The notes beneath the pieces were generated by a model. The model worked only from the letters and a program-made list of their open reading frames with translations, ran no database searches and was not told the origin of the DNA. Shown one piece after another: positions 20,495-28,996 of a stretch of DNA of 64,000 bases; position 1 is the stretch's first letter; the number at the start of each line of letters is the position of its first letter. The translations under genes were made by a program, and so were the position numbers. Where the stretch lies: contig NZ_AULZ01000009.1 in the NCBI RefSeq assembly GCF_000422545.1, forward strand, positions 98,268 to 162,267. The letters are read 5' to 3'. The stretch is from Desulfocurvibacter africanus subsp. africanus DSM 2603 (GTDB lineage: Bacteria; Desulfobacterota; Desulfovibrionia; Desulfovibrionales; Desulfovibrionaceae).

Positions 20495-20864
20495 CGATCT
20501 CCCAGCCCACCCTCTGCAATTACCTGATCGAACAGCACCGGATTCAGATTCCGGTGCGCCAGGTTCCCGGCCCGCGCTCAAAGTGCTCGTGGGTCACGGA
20601 CGTGCCCTGCCGCCTGCGCACTTACCCATGTCGCACTCGTACCGGTGCCGTTCAATCTCGGCTCCTTACTTGCGGCACATACATAGCCAACGCAAGGTGT
20701 TGTCCATGCGCGTATGTCTCGTCCACGACCACGCCTCGGCACGACCGGCCCGAGTGCCGCGACTGGCAAAGATTGCATAAGAAGGCTAGATAAACCATCT
20801 TTGGATTACGGTGGTGGATCGAAACGGCCGAAAAGTCGCCCTGATGAAAGTCAAATGGCCGAGG
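20495..20864. other. Region without supportable gene
   Basis: 370 bp where several short frames overlap on both strands but none has a ribosome site or a recognisable protein. It may be degraded accessory DNA next to the repeat element. Confidence 0.5.
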
Positions 20865-20996
20865 TTTAGAGCATTTTGCTTTTGAAAATGCTCTGCAAGC
20901 CATGCGTCGGCATGGCTTGCCGCCGCGTAGGCGTAGGCGCAATTCACTTGCGCCGTCAACGCCGGAGCGGGCGTCTTAAAAGCAATCTGCTCTAAA
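20865..20996 (+). repeat. 132-bp MITE-like repeat, copy 1
   Basis: Bounded by 19-bp terminal inverted repeats (TTTAGAGCATTTTGCTTTT and the reverse complement of TTTAGAGCAGATTGCTTTT, two mismatches). Inside are three hairpins: AGAGCATTTT/AAAATGCTCT, AAGCCATGC/GCATGGCTT and GGCGCAA/TTGCGCC. Same length and nearly identical sequence as the copy at 23216. No coding capacity. No clear target duplication. Confidence 0.85.
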
Positions 20997-21190
20997 AAGC
21001 GCTCATTCGGGCCAAGCGCACCTGGGTCTATGCCAAGTACTGCACGCGAAAAGAGTGCAACGCCTTAAGAGAACCGGATAAAAACTGGGCAGAAGGCTTG
21101 TCTTTGTACGGGAGGCAAGCCGGCGCCGCCTTGGAAATGATGCAGGAGCATGTGAAACCGTACAGGTGTTATTCAAGGCCAACGAAGGAT

Positions 21191-21424
21191 ATGAAAGTGG
21201 CATTCGACAATCGCAAACGTGATGATTGCAAGCCTGGGCGGCGCGTTCAGATCATCCTCAAGCAGGACCAAAGGACTGGCAAGACCGTGGCTGGAATAAT
21301 CGGCCAGGTGCTGACTAGTTCGCCCTACCACTCCCGAGGTATCAAGGTCCGCCTCACTGATGGAAGAGTTGGGCGCGTTGCGCATTTCGAGGAAGATGAT
21401 GCTGCGAAAAGCCACTCTTCATAA
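21191..21424 (+). CDS. YwbE-like small protein (DUF2196)
   Basis: 77 residues. The core RDDCKPGRRVQIILKQDQ, RTGKTVAGIIGQVLTSS and HSRGIKVRLTDGRVGRV matches the YwbE family, small basic proteins of unknown function with a KOW-like fold. GAAGGAT precedes ATG 21191. The same frame stays open upstream to 20996 (right up to the repeat), with a CxxxxxC stretch in that extension but no start codon until 21098, so a longer ancestral gene cut by the repeat is possible. Confidence 0.7.
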   Translation: MKVAFDNRKRDDCKPGRRVQIILKQDQRTGKTVAGIIGQVLTSSPYHSRGIKVRLTDGRVGRVAHFEEDDAAKSHSS

Positions 21425-21625
21425 GGGTGGCAAAACGGCCAAGAGCCGCTATTTCAGTTCTTCAATAGCATATCCGCTCCTGCCTGGCCATTTGCAGGGC
21501 TAATACAGCTCTGCCTGACTGAAAGCGTGAGGCCTATGCAACGAGGATTTGGGCCGATTTACCAGGATTTGCATTGCAAAATCCACCTGGAGACAGCCCC
21601 CCTACTTCTCATTCCATGCGGCAGG

Positions 21626-23095
21626 CTAACGGTGCAGGCCCAGGAAAGATTCCGCACCGCTTGCAGCAGGAAGAAAGTTCCCGTGGAAGCCGAATGGAAT
21701 ATGATGCGGTACTTCCGCGCGCGTCAGCTCCTCCCAGTTCGAGGCGTCCAGGACGAGCAGGAAAGATCGGCCCACTTGTACATTTAGGACCACCGAAAGA
21801 ATCAGTCCATCGTCCTCTTCCCGTGCATCTGGAGCGGCAACAAACACCGGCTCACCAGGATAGCACCCTGCCTCGCACCAGGTCCGAACGGCACCCACAT
21901 GGAGATCGATCTTTACGAGATTATCCATGAAGTCCGCCTTGCCGCCACTCACCGCATTGCCCGCGCCAAAGACAAAGCGGTACGGCTGTCCCGTCCGATG
22001 TCGGTAGTTGATCCGAGGCAGTTCCAGACGAGCTTCCGACAGCAACTGCTCGCTAACCTCCCCCCGGCCGCGAGAGTTTATGCGAAAGCGCGTGAGCTTC
22101 CCCGTCGCTATCACGGGTTCGTCGGATTGCAGGTGCCGGAGATACAGATGGTCGATGATCGTTGGGTCCGGGTAGGTTACGATGTCGACGACGATGGTGT
22201 CGTCCTCTTCGAAAGCATTCACGTGGTGAAAGGCGAAACATGTGTCGCCGCGGGTCTCCTTGACCACCCGCCCCGTCTCCTTGTCCACAACGTGGAACCG
22301 TACGCCACGCTCAGGCTTCCACTGGTAGTTGCGGATGAACGGCTTACCACTGAACCGTAGCCGTAGCGGGTTTACCACGAGCGGGAACTCCGTAAGCACA
22401 AGGTAATGCTCGGTCATCGCGAACGAGTGCATGTACGCTGGTCGCTCCACGGGAATCTTCGTCAGCACCTTCTGTTGCCGTGTCTTGGCCTCAATGCTGA
22501 AGATGCGGTAGGTGCTCTGTTGGCCGAAGTCGAGCATGTAGCTGTAGTGGCAGCCGCGCTGAAAGTCGAAGTGAGGATGGGCGATGGAGATCGGCCCAGG
22601 AAGGCGGTCTCCGGGGCCATCGTCATAGTCATAGATGCCGAGCGTTTCCAGCGTCATTGGGTCGAATTGGACCGGAAGGCGGGTCTCGGTGAAGGCAACA
22701 ATCTTGTCGGCGAGCTTATTGATACTGACGTTGCAGTTGTCCGTCAGCTTTGGAGCGAAGAAGGCCGCCACGCGTTCAAAGAGCGTTCGACTCGGATTGG
22801 TTGCGAACTCGCCCCGGCTGATCCTGCCCTTCTTCATCGCCTCCAGATATGATTGACTCTGAAGGAAGCGATTGGCGTAGGAAACACGACCGTCGGCGAA
22901 TGTGAATGAGTGGAGCATGGCAAGGCCGTCGAACCAGTGGTTGTAGCTCTGGTTGCCGACCTCGAATCTGGCTGGGGCCGTTCGCATGAGAATACCGCTA
23001 AGCCAGGAGGGCAGTATGCCCTGGATCGGCAAGTCCTCCACTCTGGTCTCTCGGTCAAGCGTCGTGAATCCGAGGTGGTAGGGTGATTGGTTCAT
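21626..23095 (-). CDS. Carotenoid cleavage oxygenase (RPE65/CCD family)
   Basis: 489 residues. Family iron ligands appear as four spaced histidines in HPHFDF, YMHSFAM, FHHVNAFEEDD and GFHGNF, with second-shell glutamates nearby. These non-haem iron enzymes cleave carotenoid or stilbene double bonds with O2, which is unexpected in a presumed anaerobe. No carotenoid synthesis gene is in the window. The gene sits between two copies of a MITE-like repeat, and this suggests transfer. Product identification is strong, substrate unknown. Confidence 0.92.
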   Translation of the reverse strand: MNQSPYHLGFTTLDRETRVEDLPIQGILPSWLSGILMRTAPARFEVGNQSYNHWFDGLAMLHSFTFADGRVSYANRFLQSQSYLEAMKKGRISRGEFATNPSRTLFERVAAFFAPKLTDNCNVSINKLADKIVAFTETRLPVQFDPMTLETLGIYDYDDGPGDRLPGPISIAHPHFDFQRGCHYSYMLDFGQQSTYRIFSIEAKTRQQKVLTKIPVERPAYMHSFAMTEHYLVLTEFPLVVNPLRLRFSGKPFIRNYQWKPERGVRFHVVDKETGRVVKETRGDTCFAFHHVNAFEEDDTIVVDIVTYPDPTIIDHLYLRHLQSDEPVIATGKLTRFRINSRGRGEVSEQLLSEARLELPRINYRHRTGQPYRFVFGAGNAVSGGKADFMDNLVKIDLHVGAVRTWCEAGCYPGEPVFVAAPDAREEDDGLILSVVLNVQVGRSFLLVLDASNWEELTRAEVPHHIPFGFHGNFLPAASGAESFLGLHR

Positions 23096-23215
23096 TATTA
23101 CCCCGGTCGGATGCTACCCTTCTTTACGCTTGCCCCTTCCCAATAGAGTTGGTCATTTCAAGGCGGCTCATTATATGTACTCTATTCCATGCTATTGAAC
23201 CAACGATCAAACTTG

Positions 23216-23347
23216 TTTAGAGCATTTTGCTTTTGAAAATGCTCTGCAAGCCATGCGTCGGCATGGCTTGTCGCCGCGTAGGCGTAGGCGCAATTCACTT
23301 GCGCCGTCAACGCCGGAGCGGGCGTCTTATAAGCAATCTGCCCTAGA
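23216..23347 (+). repeat. 132-bp MITE-like repeat, copy 2
   Basis: Nearly identical to the copy at 20865 and in the same orientation. The differences I see are one internal change and three in the right terminal repeat. It lies between the carotenoid oxygenase start and the ssb terminator. Confidence 0.85.
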
Positions 23348-23350
23348 GCC

Positions 23351-23376
23351 CAAAAAAAAGAGCCCCGAAGGGCTCT
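23351..23376 (-). terminator. Intrinsic terminator downstream of ssb
   Basis: Minus-strand stem AGAGCCC/GGGCTCT with a 4-nt TTCG loop followed by eight Ts. Confidence 0.85.
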
Positions 23377-23498
23377 CGTAATAGTCATTACTTTTTGATG
23401 AAAGCTGCTGCCCCCATCCCCGAAAGCGTCAACAACAAAAAACTGAAGTCATATCAATGACTTCGCCCCATCTGTTAACAAATTATGTTTGGTATTCC

Positions 23499-24008
23499 CT
23501 AGAATGGCACATCATCCATGCCGCCGGCCTCGGACGGAAAAGCCGGTCCTAGGTCGTCATCCTGATATTGGGGAGCCTGCTGGGGTGCTGGGCGTTGACC
23601 TCCGCGAGGCTGCTGCTGATTCTGATAGCCCTGATTCTGATAACCCTGCTGGGGAGCAGCGTCGCCCTGGTTATCGCGACGGGAATCAAGCCCCTGCACG
23701 CGCTGGGCGATGACCTCCGTGACATAATGCTTCTGGCCTTCCTTCTCATAATTGCGCGTGCGCAGACTGCCTTCGATCATGATCAGGCTGCCCTTGTGCA
23801 GATAGTTGGCCACGAATTCGGCCTGCTTTCCGTAGACCGTGATATTATGCCATTCGGTTCGGTCCACGCGCTGTCCGGACTGATCCTTGTAGCTTTCGTC
23901 CGTGGCTATCCGCGCGTTGACCACGGCCTGCCCCGAAGGGAGATAGGCCAGCTTCGGGTCTTGCCCGAGACGGCCGATGAGAATGACTTTGTTCATGCTT
24001 CCGGCCAT
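23499..24008 (-). CDS. ssb: Single-stranded DNA-binding protein
   Basis: 169 residues: OB-fold (MNKVILIGRLGQDPKL, RTEWHNITVYGKQAE, GSLRTRNYEKEGQKHYVTEV), a Gln/Gly-rich linker with tandem GYQNQ units, and the acidic tip DDVPF that binds partner proteins. ATG 24008 is chosen for AAGGAGAG just upstream; the open frame continues to 24110 only because it runs through transposon-end repeats. The Tn7-like element begins 14 bp before this start codon, so native promoter sequence has been displaced. Confidence 0.96.
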   Translation of the reverse strand: MAGSMNKVILIGRLGQDPKLAYLPSGQAVVNARIATDESYKDQSGQRVDRTEWHNITVYGKQAEFVANYLHKGSLIMIEGSLRTRNYEKEGQKHYVTEVIAQRVQGLDSRRDNQGDAAPQQGYQNQGYQNQQQPRGGQRPAPQQAPQYQDDDLGPAFPSEAGGMDDVPF

Positions 24009-24022
24009 GCGCTCTCCTTCCT

Positions 24023-24110
24023 TGTGAAAAGACAAAAGTAATTGTCCCTCGACAAAAGTAAGTGTCCCTCGACAAAAGAAATTGTCCCAAGACAAAAGTA
24101 AGTGTCCCAA
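24023..24110 (+). repeat. ssb-proximal transposon end with four tandem TnsB-type sites
   Basis: Four contiguous 20-bp units start at 24031, 24051, 24071 and 24091, consensus GACAAAAGTAAKTGTCCCWM. The dense packing resembles the right end of Tn7, which is the end nearest the target gene. The frame of ssb extends through these repeats and is not coding there. The sequence from 24111 to 24367 holds the outward promoter and no gene. Confidence 0.8.
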
Positions 24111-24278
24111 GTACGAACTAATTTCAAATCGGCTCCATCTACTCGCATGAGACAGTCATGCCTAAGCTGAAAGCCCCAGCACCCTCAAAAGTTAATTTAG
24201 TCCATTTGCACTCTAAGTCATGGATTAACCCGCACCCTCTGGCACGGCAACCCATACTTATTCTGGGCAAATTTTTCT

Positions 24279-24306
24279 TTTATATTAAACATATAGACCG
24301 TGTCAA
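24279..24306 (-). promoter_or_regulatory. Outward-facing promoter in the transposon end, directed at ssb
   Basis: On the minus strand: TTGACA (24306-24301), 16-bp spacer, TATAAA (24284-24279). It reads through the repeats into ssb, about 265 nt away. An equivalent promoter is kept in the second element end at 57717-57745 although flanking sequence has diverged. Confidence 0.65.
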
Positions 24307-24367
24307 GCGCAATATTAAACCGTTTCCGCTCCTCACCAAGTGAATGGGAAATCTTTTTGTATATTAA

Positions 24368-24923
24368 TTACAGTGATAGCCCCCCCATGCTCCTTGCCAG
24401 GTCACCGATGACAGCAAAGCCATATGGATGTGACTCGGGAGCCTCATATGTCACGAGGATGTCTGCTCTTTGACCTCTAAGCACCTCGACATCCTCCGGA
24501 AAGATCGTACTCCAGTGGGTAAGCGGCACTCCATCAAGGAACCGCTGAGCCGGCTGCACATGCTCACGCATCTTGGCCCTAGTCCTGAATCGTGGTTCCT
24601 CCTTCGGGTACCAGACTCTTCTTCGGAAGACACCGCCAAGTCCCGCCACACGCAGGTCGTCCAGGACCTGCACACGGGCATGCAGATTGTGCTTCAACAT
24701 TTCTTCCCTGTGGCAGATGGGTATTCCGGGGCATCGGTGTCATGGTTGCCTAGAATGAACCACGTCCTTTGCCACCAATCACCCAGGATGACCTTAAGCG
24801 GCCTATCCGGCGCTTGATCCCCAAGAAGCACGATATGCTCCGGCCTTACCTGCTCAACTCTGGACAGGCATGGAGCAAATTGCCCGTGTGGATCACCGCA
24901 GAAGAGGATTACTTGTCGCCCAC
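24368..24923 (-). pseudogene. Metallophosphoesterase, frameshifted
   Basis: Two adjacent frames together give a calcineurin-like phosphoesterase: ILFCGDPHGQF, HIVLLGDQAPDRPL and ILGNHDTD in one frame, then AGLGGVFRRRVWYP, STIFPEDVEVL and ILVTYEAPESHPYGFAV in the next. The shift lies near 24,730. A GTG at 24923 followed by another one-base slip would give a natural start. The final HGHHH-type metal motif is missing, so the C-terminus is also lost. It ends directly at the transposon end region. Confidence 0.75.
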
Positions 24924-24992
24924 CTGGAAAGCTGGAATGATCAGAACCTGCTTACCATCTCGCATTTCGTAGCGTGGCGCATTCTCCGGATC

Positions 24993-25379
24993 CTACTTGC
25001 GTGCCTCCCCCTTTCTCCCTTGTTCATCCTCGTTGCTAGGCTCAGCATGATTCACCAAGGGCAGACCGTACCTGAAGCCGAATGCATCCTGAAGACGAGT
25101 TTCGATCTCACGCCTCAGATGGGGTTGTTTTGGCCATGGCATGTCCTGAAAGCCCTTCGGAATACGTCCTTCGAAATCGTCCATGACATGCATTTGGGCC
25201 GCCTCCCTGGCGCGTTCTCCAAAAACTTCTACGGCCAGCTCGATGCCTTGGACGTGATGGAGAATAATGCGGTGCCAGCCGCAGTATTCGCCAGAATACT
25301 GGTCGAACCAGCGGTGCAGATCGGCCCAGTCGGAACCAAGAGCAGCCTTGGTTCGTTCGCAGTGCTCCCTGAAGTGCAT
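24993..25379 (-). CDS. DUF6915-like protein
   Basis: About 128 residues from ATG 25379 (GGGAAAGAG upstream). The core DLHRWFDQYSGEYCGWHRIILHH followed by GIELAVEVFGE and an EQHV-like stretch resembles DUF6915 proteins of unknown function. After the TAG stop the same frame stays open for 27 more sensible codons ending GDK, so the stop may be a nonsense mutation. It lies 31 bp after the intact metallophosphoesterase and probably shares its transcript. Confidence 0.6.
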   Translation of the reverse strand: MHFREHCERTKAALGSDWADLHRWFDQYSGEYCGWHRIILHHVQGIELAVEVFGERAREAAQMHVMDDFEGRIPKGFQDMPWPKQPHLRREIETRLQDAFGFRYGLPLVNHAEPSNEDEQGRKGEARK

Positions 25380-25410
25380 CGCTCTTTCCCTTCCTCCCAC
25401 GTGGGCGAAA

Positions 25411-26148
25411 TTACGGAAGCCAAATCCACCAGTTCGGGTTTGGCGCCATATTAAGCACTGTCCACCTGCAACCTCTGCACTCCCCCTGGATGAAGGTATG
25501 CCAGTGCGCAGCATACCAAAGGTTGGGCCTGCAGTGCTCCAGAACGCGGGAGAGCAGAGGCCTGGATGGATCCGGGCTCATGTCCCAGCCCCACTGTTTT
25601 TCGAGCGCGTCAGACGTCATGCCTCCCCAGTTTGGGACTTTGAATTCCAGGGGTACGGTGTGACTAATAACAATGTCGGCTCTCTCAGGTAAATTTGCAA
25701 GATCCGCTTCGGTGAGGACCTCGTCCGGAAACCAATCCACTTCTGGCTCATTTAGCTTCCAGTCCGTACTTTTGGCCCCGCCCATAAAGAGCACTAACCG
25801 CCCATCCGGAAGCCTGAAGGTTGAACCGCGCGGCTGCCAGTAGACGCCGGGGGCGACCTCATAATCCTCTTTCTTCCTGCGTTCCTGCAAGGAGTGGTAA
25901 TCCTCGTGATTACCCTCTGCCCAGTGAATCGGCACCCGCTTGCCGCCCGGCGCATTTTTGATGCGGCCCTGCGGATCATACTTTCGCATTGCGACCATTC
26001 GGCCTGAATAGTCGCGCACCTCTTTCTTCTCACGCGGGAAATATCCGAAGTCGCCGCATTGAAGGATCATGTCTGGTCGCTTGCGATTAATTAGCGCATT
26101 GAGCCAACCCCAACCTCCATGCACATCGCCACAAACAATAATCCGCAT
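25411..26148 (-). CDS. Calcineurin-like metallophosphoesterase
   Basis: 245 residues. Metal motifs are GDVHGGW at the N-terminus, CGDFGYFP, GNHEDYHS, VISHTVP and a C-terminal AAHWHTF in place of the usual GHxH. It is likely cytosolic and substrate is unknown. It heads a minus-strand cluster with the DUF6915-like gene and the broken second phosphoesterase. Such enzymes are frequent island cargo, sometimes with defence roles; that role is only a guess here. Confidence 0.85.
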   Translation of the reverse strand: MRIIVCGDVHGGWGWLNALINRKRPDMILQCGDFGYFPREKKEVRDYSGRMVAMRKYDPQGRIKNAPGGKRVPIHWAEGNHEDYHSLQERRKKEDYEVAPGVYWQPRGSTFRLPDGRLVLFMGGAKSTDWKLNEPEVDWFPDEVLTEADLANLPERADIVISHTVPLEFKVPNWGGMTSDALEKQWGWDMSPDPSRPLLSRVLEHCRPNLWYAAHWHTFIQGECRGCRWTVLNMAPNPNWWIWLP

Positions 26149-26441
26149 CAGCTCTCTCTACCCTCCCCCAGGCCCCCCACCGAGGAAAATAACCGCTCGC
26201 AACTACTCTCGATCATGGCGTTGACCCGAGAGTGGATAGTTTCGCCAGCCCGGCGTAAGTCCGTGCATATGTCCCACCACACCGATTCCCTGGGCATAGG
26301 CATATTAAATCTCCCACGCCGTTTCATCATCCAACTGAGTTCCATCAATGAGAGCTACAACCAAATCTGAGGAAGTGAGGCGCTTCTTACTGAAGAATCT
26401 AGAACCTTATCTTGGGGAATCGCTTCGAGCTGGCGATCAGA

Positions 26442-26996
26442 CTACGAGGCAATAGCCGAATAGAGCGTAGGTCTACTTATCCCGTACTCACGGGCAAGGC
26501 TGGCCTTCCGCTCGCCCTTGTTTAGCCTTTCGCGGATTTCATTGACTTGTGCCCCCGTGAGGGCCTTCCTTCTGCCCCTGTACTTTCCCGCCTTCTTAGC
26601 AATCTCAATTCCTTCTCTCTGCCGCTCCCGAATAAGCGCTCGCTCGAATTGTGCGACGGCCCCAATGATCTGAAGCTGGAGAAGCTGGAAAGGGCTCGAC
26701 TCGCCAGTGAAGTGAAGGTTCTCTTTGTGAAACTTCACGGACACACCGCGCCCAATTAGCCCCTCAAGGAGGCTAAGAAGATCTTGGAGATTTCTGGCTA
26801 GTCGGTCGATGCTATGAACATGGAGGATATCTCCTTCTCGAAGATAAGCAAGACAGGACGTAAGCTGCGGCCTTTGAGCGTCCTTCGCACTTGCCTTATC
26901 CTCAAAAACACGATCAAGCTCATGTCCTTCAAGCTGTCGTGCGGTGTTCTGATCTGTTGTGCTGACACGGATGTAACCAACATGCTGTCCGGTCAT
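26442..26996 (-). CDS. Serine recombinase (resolvase/invertase family)
   Basis: 184 residues. The catalytic serine lies in GYIRVSTTDQN, with the conserved arginines in SIDRLARN and FERALIRERQREG, and the C-terminal helix-turn-helix ends SRPTLYSAI. It is of Tn3-resolvase/Hin size. ATG 26996 has GGGGG upstream; an ATG at 27026 is possible. In the element it could resolve cointegrates or act on a local site, but no res-like repeat was identified. Confidence 0.92.
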   Translation of the reverse strand: MTGQHVGYIRVSTTDQNTARQLEGHELDRVFEDKASAKDAQRPQLTSCLAYLREGDILHVHSIDRLARNLQDLLSLLEGLIGRGVSVKFHKENLHFTGESSPFQLLQLQIIGAVAQFERALIRERQREGIEIAKKAGKYRGRRKALTGAQVNEIRERLNKGERKASLAREYGISRPTLYSAIAS

Positions 26997-27136
26997 ATCG
27001 TGTGCCCCCTTGATTTCTGTAAGCACATCTTTCAGACCATCCTTGACGAGATGTCAAAAAAAGCCATAACTGATCCCATCGTTACGGCTGACTAGCGCTT
27101 TCCCACGTGTAAAGCGAAGTACACTACACTTGACCT

Positions 27137-28459
27137 ATGAATATCACCAGCTCTATCCCTCCACTAAGTTTCATTGGCGTATGTTATGGCATTAAAACGG
27201 GAGCGAATCCCTTTCCCCTAGGGTCAGTATCCTTGTTCGATTTAACCCTCGCTCCAAAGCATATAATATACCCGACAGGAATAGATCATTTGATCTGGGT
27301 ATTTAGCCTCCATTCTTCTTATTTAGAAAACCCACATGAGTTTGAGATTAAGTTTATCAAGCCCGATGGCAAAGCGTACATCGGCTTCAAGTTGCTGCTA
27401 GATGAAGACTCTGCTGCAAGCAATTCTTCTCTCAGTAGAGGTGAACTTCATGCATCTTATCGCTCTGGCGATATCACAATCTCCGCGCTAAATTCATTCC
27501 TCGTTAATAGCTCCGGCTGGAGCAGTTTATTGTTACAAATTTCAAACATGGTAATTGATGAGCCTTCGGATTATAAAATAATTCTCGAAGGTGCAGGCCA
27601 CTCATGGGAAATTGGACGATTCCGCTTTTGCTACAGCCGTTATCCCGATTTTGAGCCAGAGGAATTAAGAGCAATGCAAGCCAATCCCGATATTCCTCGA
27701 TCAGCTGTAATCAATTTAAGCTGTAAAGAATGCGGGACAGTATTCAAAGCTTATACAAGTCTGGAACGGAGACCAGACTTAGAAGAAGATGGAGCTGTAT
27801 GGCAGTACAACCTACAAAATGAATTTCGATGCAATTGCTCGAAAACAATCTATAACTTGAAACACTTGAGAGAAAGCATGCATGGAATGCTTGCACATAA
27901 TACGCGCGGGCTTCCTACTGACTACATATCAAGATATACGAGGCAAAACGTTCAATCGATTATTGATCGCTATATTTTGCTCCTCTCTGGCGACCACCCA
28001 GAAAGCATGTATCAAGTATTCATTGAAGAAAATCCTTTGTTGCTGGCATATTTTCATCCGAAGAAGTGGTACCCTAAAGGCTCGGTTATGGGTCTTAAGG
28101 AAACTGACTTTACAGTTCTAGATCAGCAAGGTTGTTTACACTTGATTGAAATAGAAAAACCCCAGACAAAGCTGTTCACAAAGGATGGTCAACCGAGACA
28201 CGAATTGACTCATGCCTACCAGCAGGTATTGGATTGGATTGCGTTGTTTGAAGAGCATCCTTCTGCCGTATTGGAAACGCTAAAACTGTCTAGGTCTGAC
28301 GTATCTTCTGTAACGGGAGTTGTTGTCGCAGGAAGGACAACTCGGGAAGACGCTAAACTTCTTAAAAGGCACAGGATGACACAGCACCATAAAGTTAAAT
28401 TGCTTACATTCGATGACATACATGTCAATCTTCGTAGTATAATGCAGAACCTTCCTTAG
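27137..28459 (+). CDS. Shedu-like (DUF4263) nuclease, probable anti-phage protein
   Basis: 440 residues. The C-terminal part has a PD-(D/E)xK-like core: ETDFTVLD (322-329), LIEIEKPQ (336-343) and HAYQQVLDW (359-367), which is the Shedu SduA pattern. Residues 196-199 (CKEC) and 232-234 (CNC) form a probable zinc ribbon before it, and the first ~170 residues are an unrecognised domain that may sense the trigger. Single-gene defence is usual for Shedu. It is AT-rich compared with the metal genes next to it. Confidence 0.75.
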   Translation: MNITSSIPPLSFIGVCYGIKTGANPFPLGSVSLFDLTLAPKHIIYPTGIDHLIWVFSLHSSYLENPHEFEIKFIKPDGKAYIGFKLLLDEDSAASNSSLSRGELHASYRSGDITISALNSFLVNSSGWSSLLLQISNMVIDEPSDYKIILEGAGHSWEIGRFRFCYSRYPDFEPEELRAMQANPDIPRSAVINLSCKECGTVFKAYTSLERRPDLEEDGAVWQYNLQNEFRCNCSKTIYNLKHLRESMHGMLAHNTRGLPTDYISRYTRQNVQSIIDRYILLLSGDHPESMYQVFIEENPLLLAYFHPKKWYPKGSVMGLKETDFTVLDQQGCLHLIEIEKPQTKLFTKDGQPRHELTHAYQQVLDWIALFEEHPSAVLETLKLSRSDVSSVTGVVVAGRTTREDAKLLKRHRMTQHHKVKLLTFDDIHVNLRSIMQNLP

Positions 28460-28639
28460 TTCCCAGAAGCTGAACGCCTGCCTTTTATTGGTGACCACTT
28501 TGTAAGTTGTTATCAACATGGACATTGTATGGCAATACGGGCTTTGTGTGCTGGGGAGGAGGATGAGATGTACCCCCCCTCCATGCTGCCCACGGGTACC
28601 TCCCCGGTGTCATGTAGAATGCCCCGCCCGCAACTTTCA
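28460..28639. other. Junction sequence between Shedu-like gene and IS3 relic
   Basis: 180 bp with no supportable gene. It includes G/C homopolymer runs and probably insertion-sequence debris. Confidence 0.4.
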
Positions 28640-28990
28640 CTCCAGACCTTTTGAGGTCCCCCCCCGAAATTAGGTCCACCCATAAGTTGAGCTTCCGGCA
28701 CTTCGTTCCCCGATAAGTCCTCCAAATTCCTTGGGAGTCAGGTACCCCAGGGATGTGTGAGGGCGGTTCTCGTTATAATCCTTCCTCCAGGCCTCGAACT
28801 TGGCCTGGGCGTCCCCGAGGGACAGAATCCAGTTGGCGCTCAGGCACTCCTCGCGGAAGCGGCCATTGAACGCCTCGATGTAGGCGTTGTCAGTGGGCTT
28901 TCCCGGCCTTGAGAAGTCAAGGCTCACTCCATGGGCTAGGCCCAGGCGTCCAGGGCGCGGGAGACGAATTCGGGCCCATAATACCTGCGG
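28640..28990 (-). mobile_element. IS3-family relic (3' part of orfB plus one end)
   Basis: On the minus strand the DDE transposase C-terminus reads [15 protein letters not shown], then after a one-base deletion continues [19 protein letters not shown] and [17 protein letters not shown]. The end sequence with TGGACCTAATTTCGGGG lies near 28,655. The 5' part is gone, cut off next to the response-regulator gene. Confidence 0.85.
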
Positions 28991-28996
28991 AATACA

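Noticed and set aside
20865..20996. Repeat as a REP/BIME palindromic sequence
   Set aside because: The clear terminal inverted repeats and fixed 132-bp length fit a miniature transposable element better than simple REP units.
24031..24110. Short tandem repeats as a CRISPR array
   Set aside because: Units are contiguous 20-mers without unique spacers, match the motif at the distal element end, and no cas genes are present.
24993..25379. Pyrrolysine-type TAG readthrough in the DUF6915-like gene
   Set aside because: Nothing supports pyrrolysine insertion here; a nonsense mutation or an ordinary stop is simpler.
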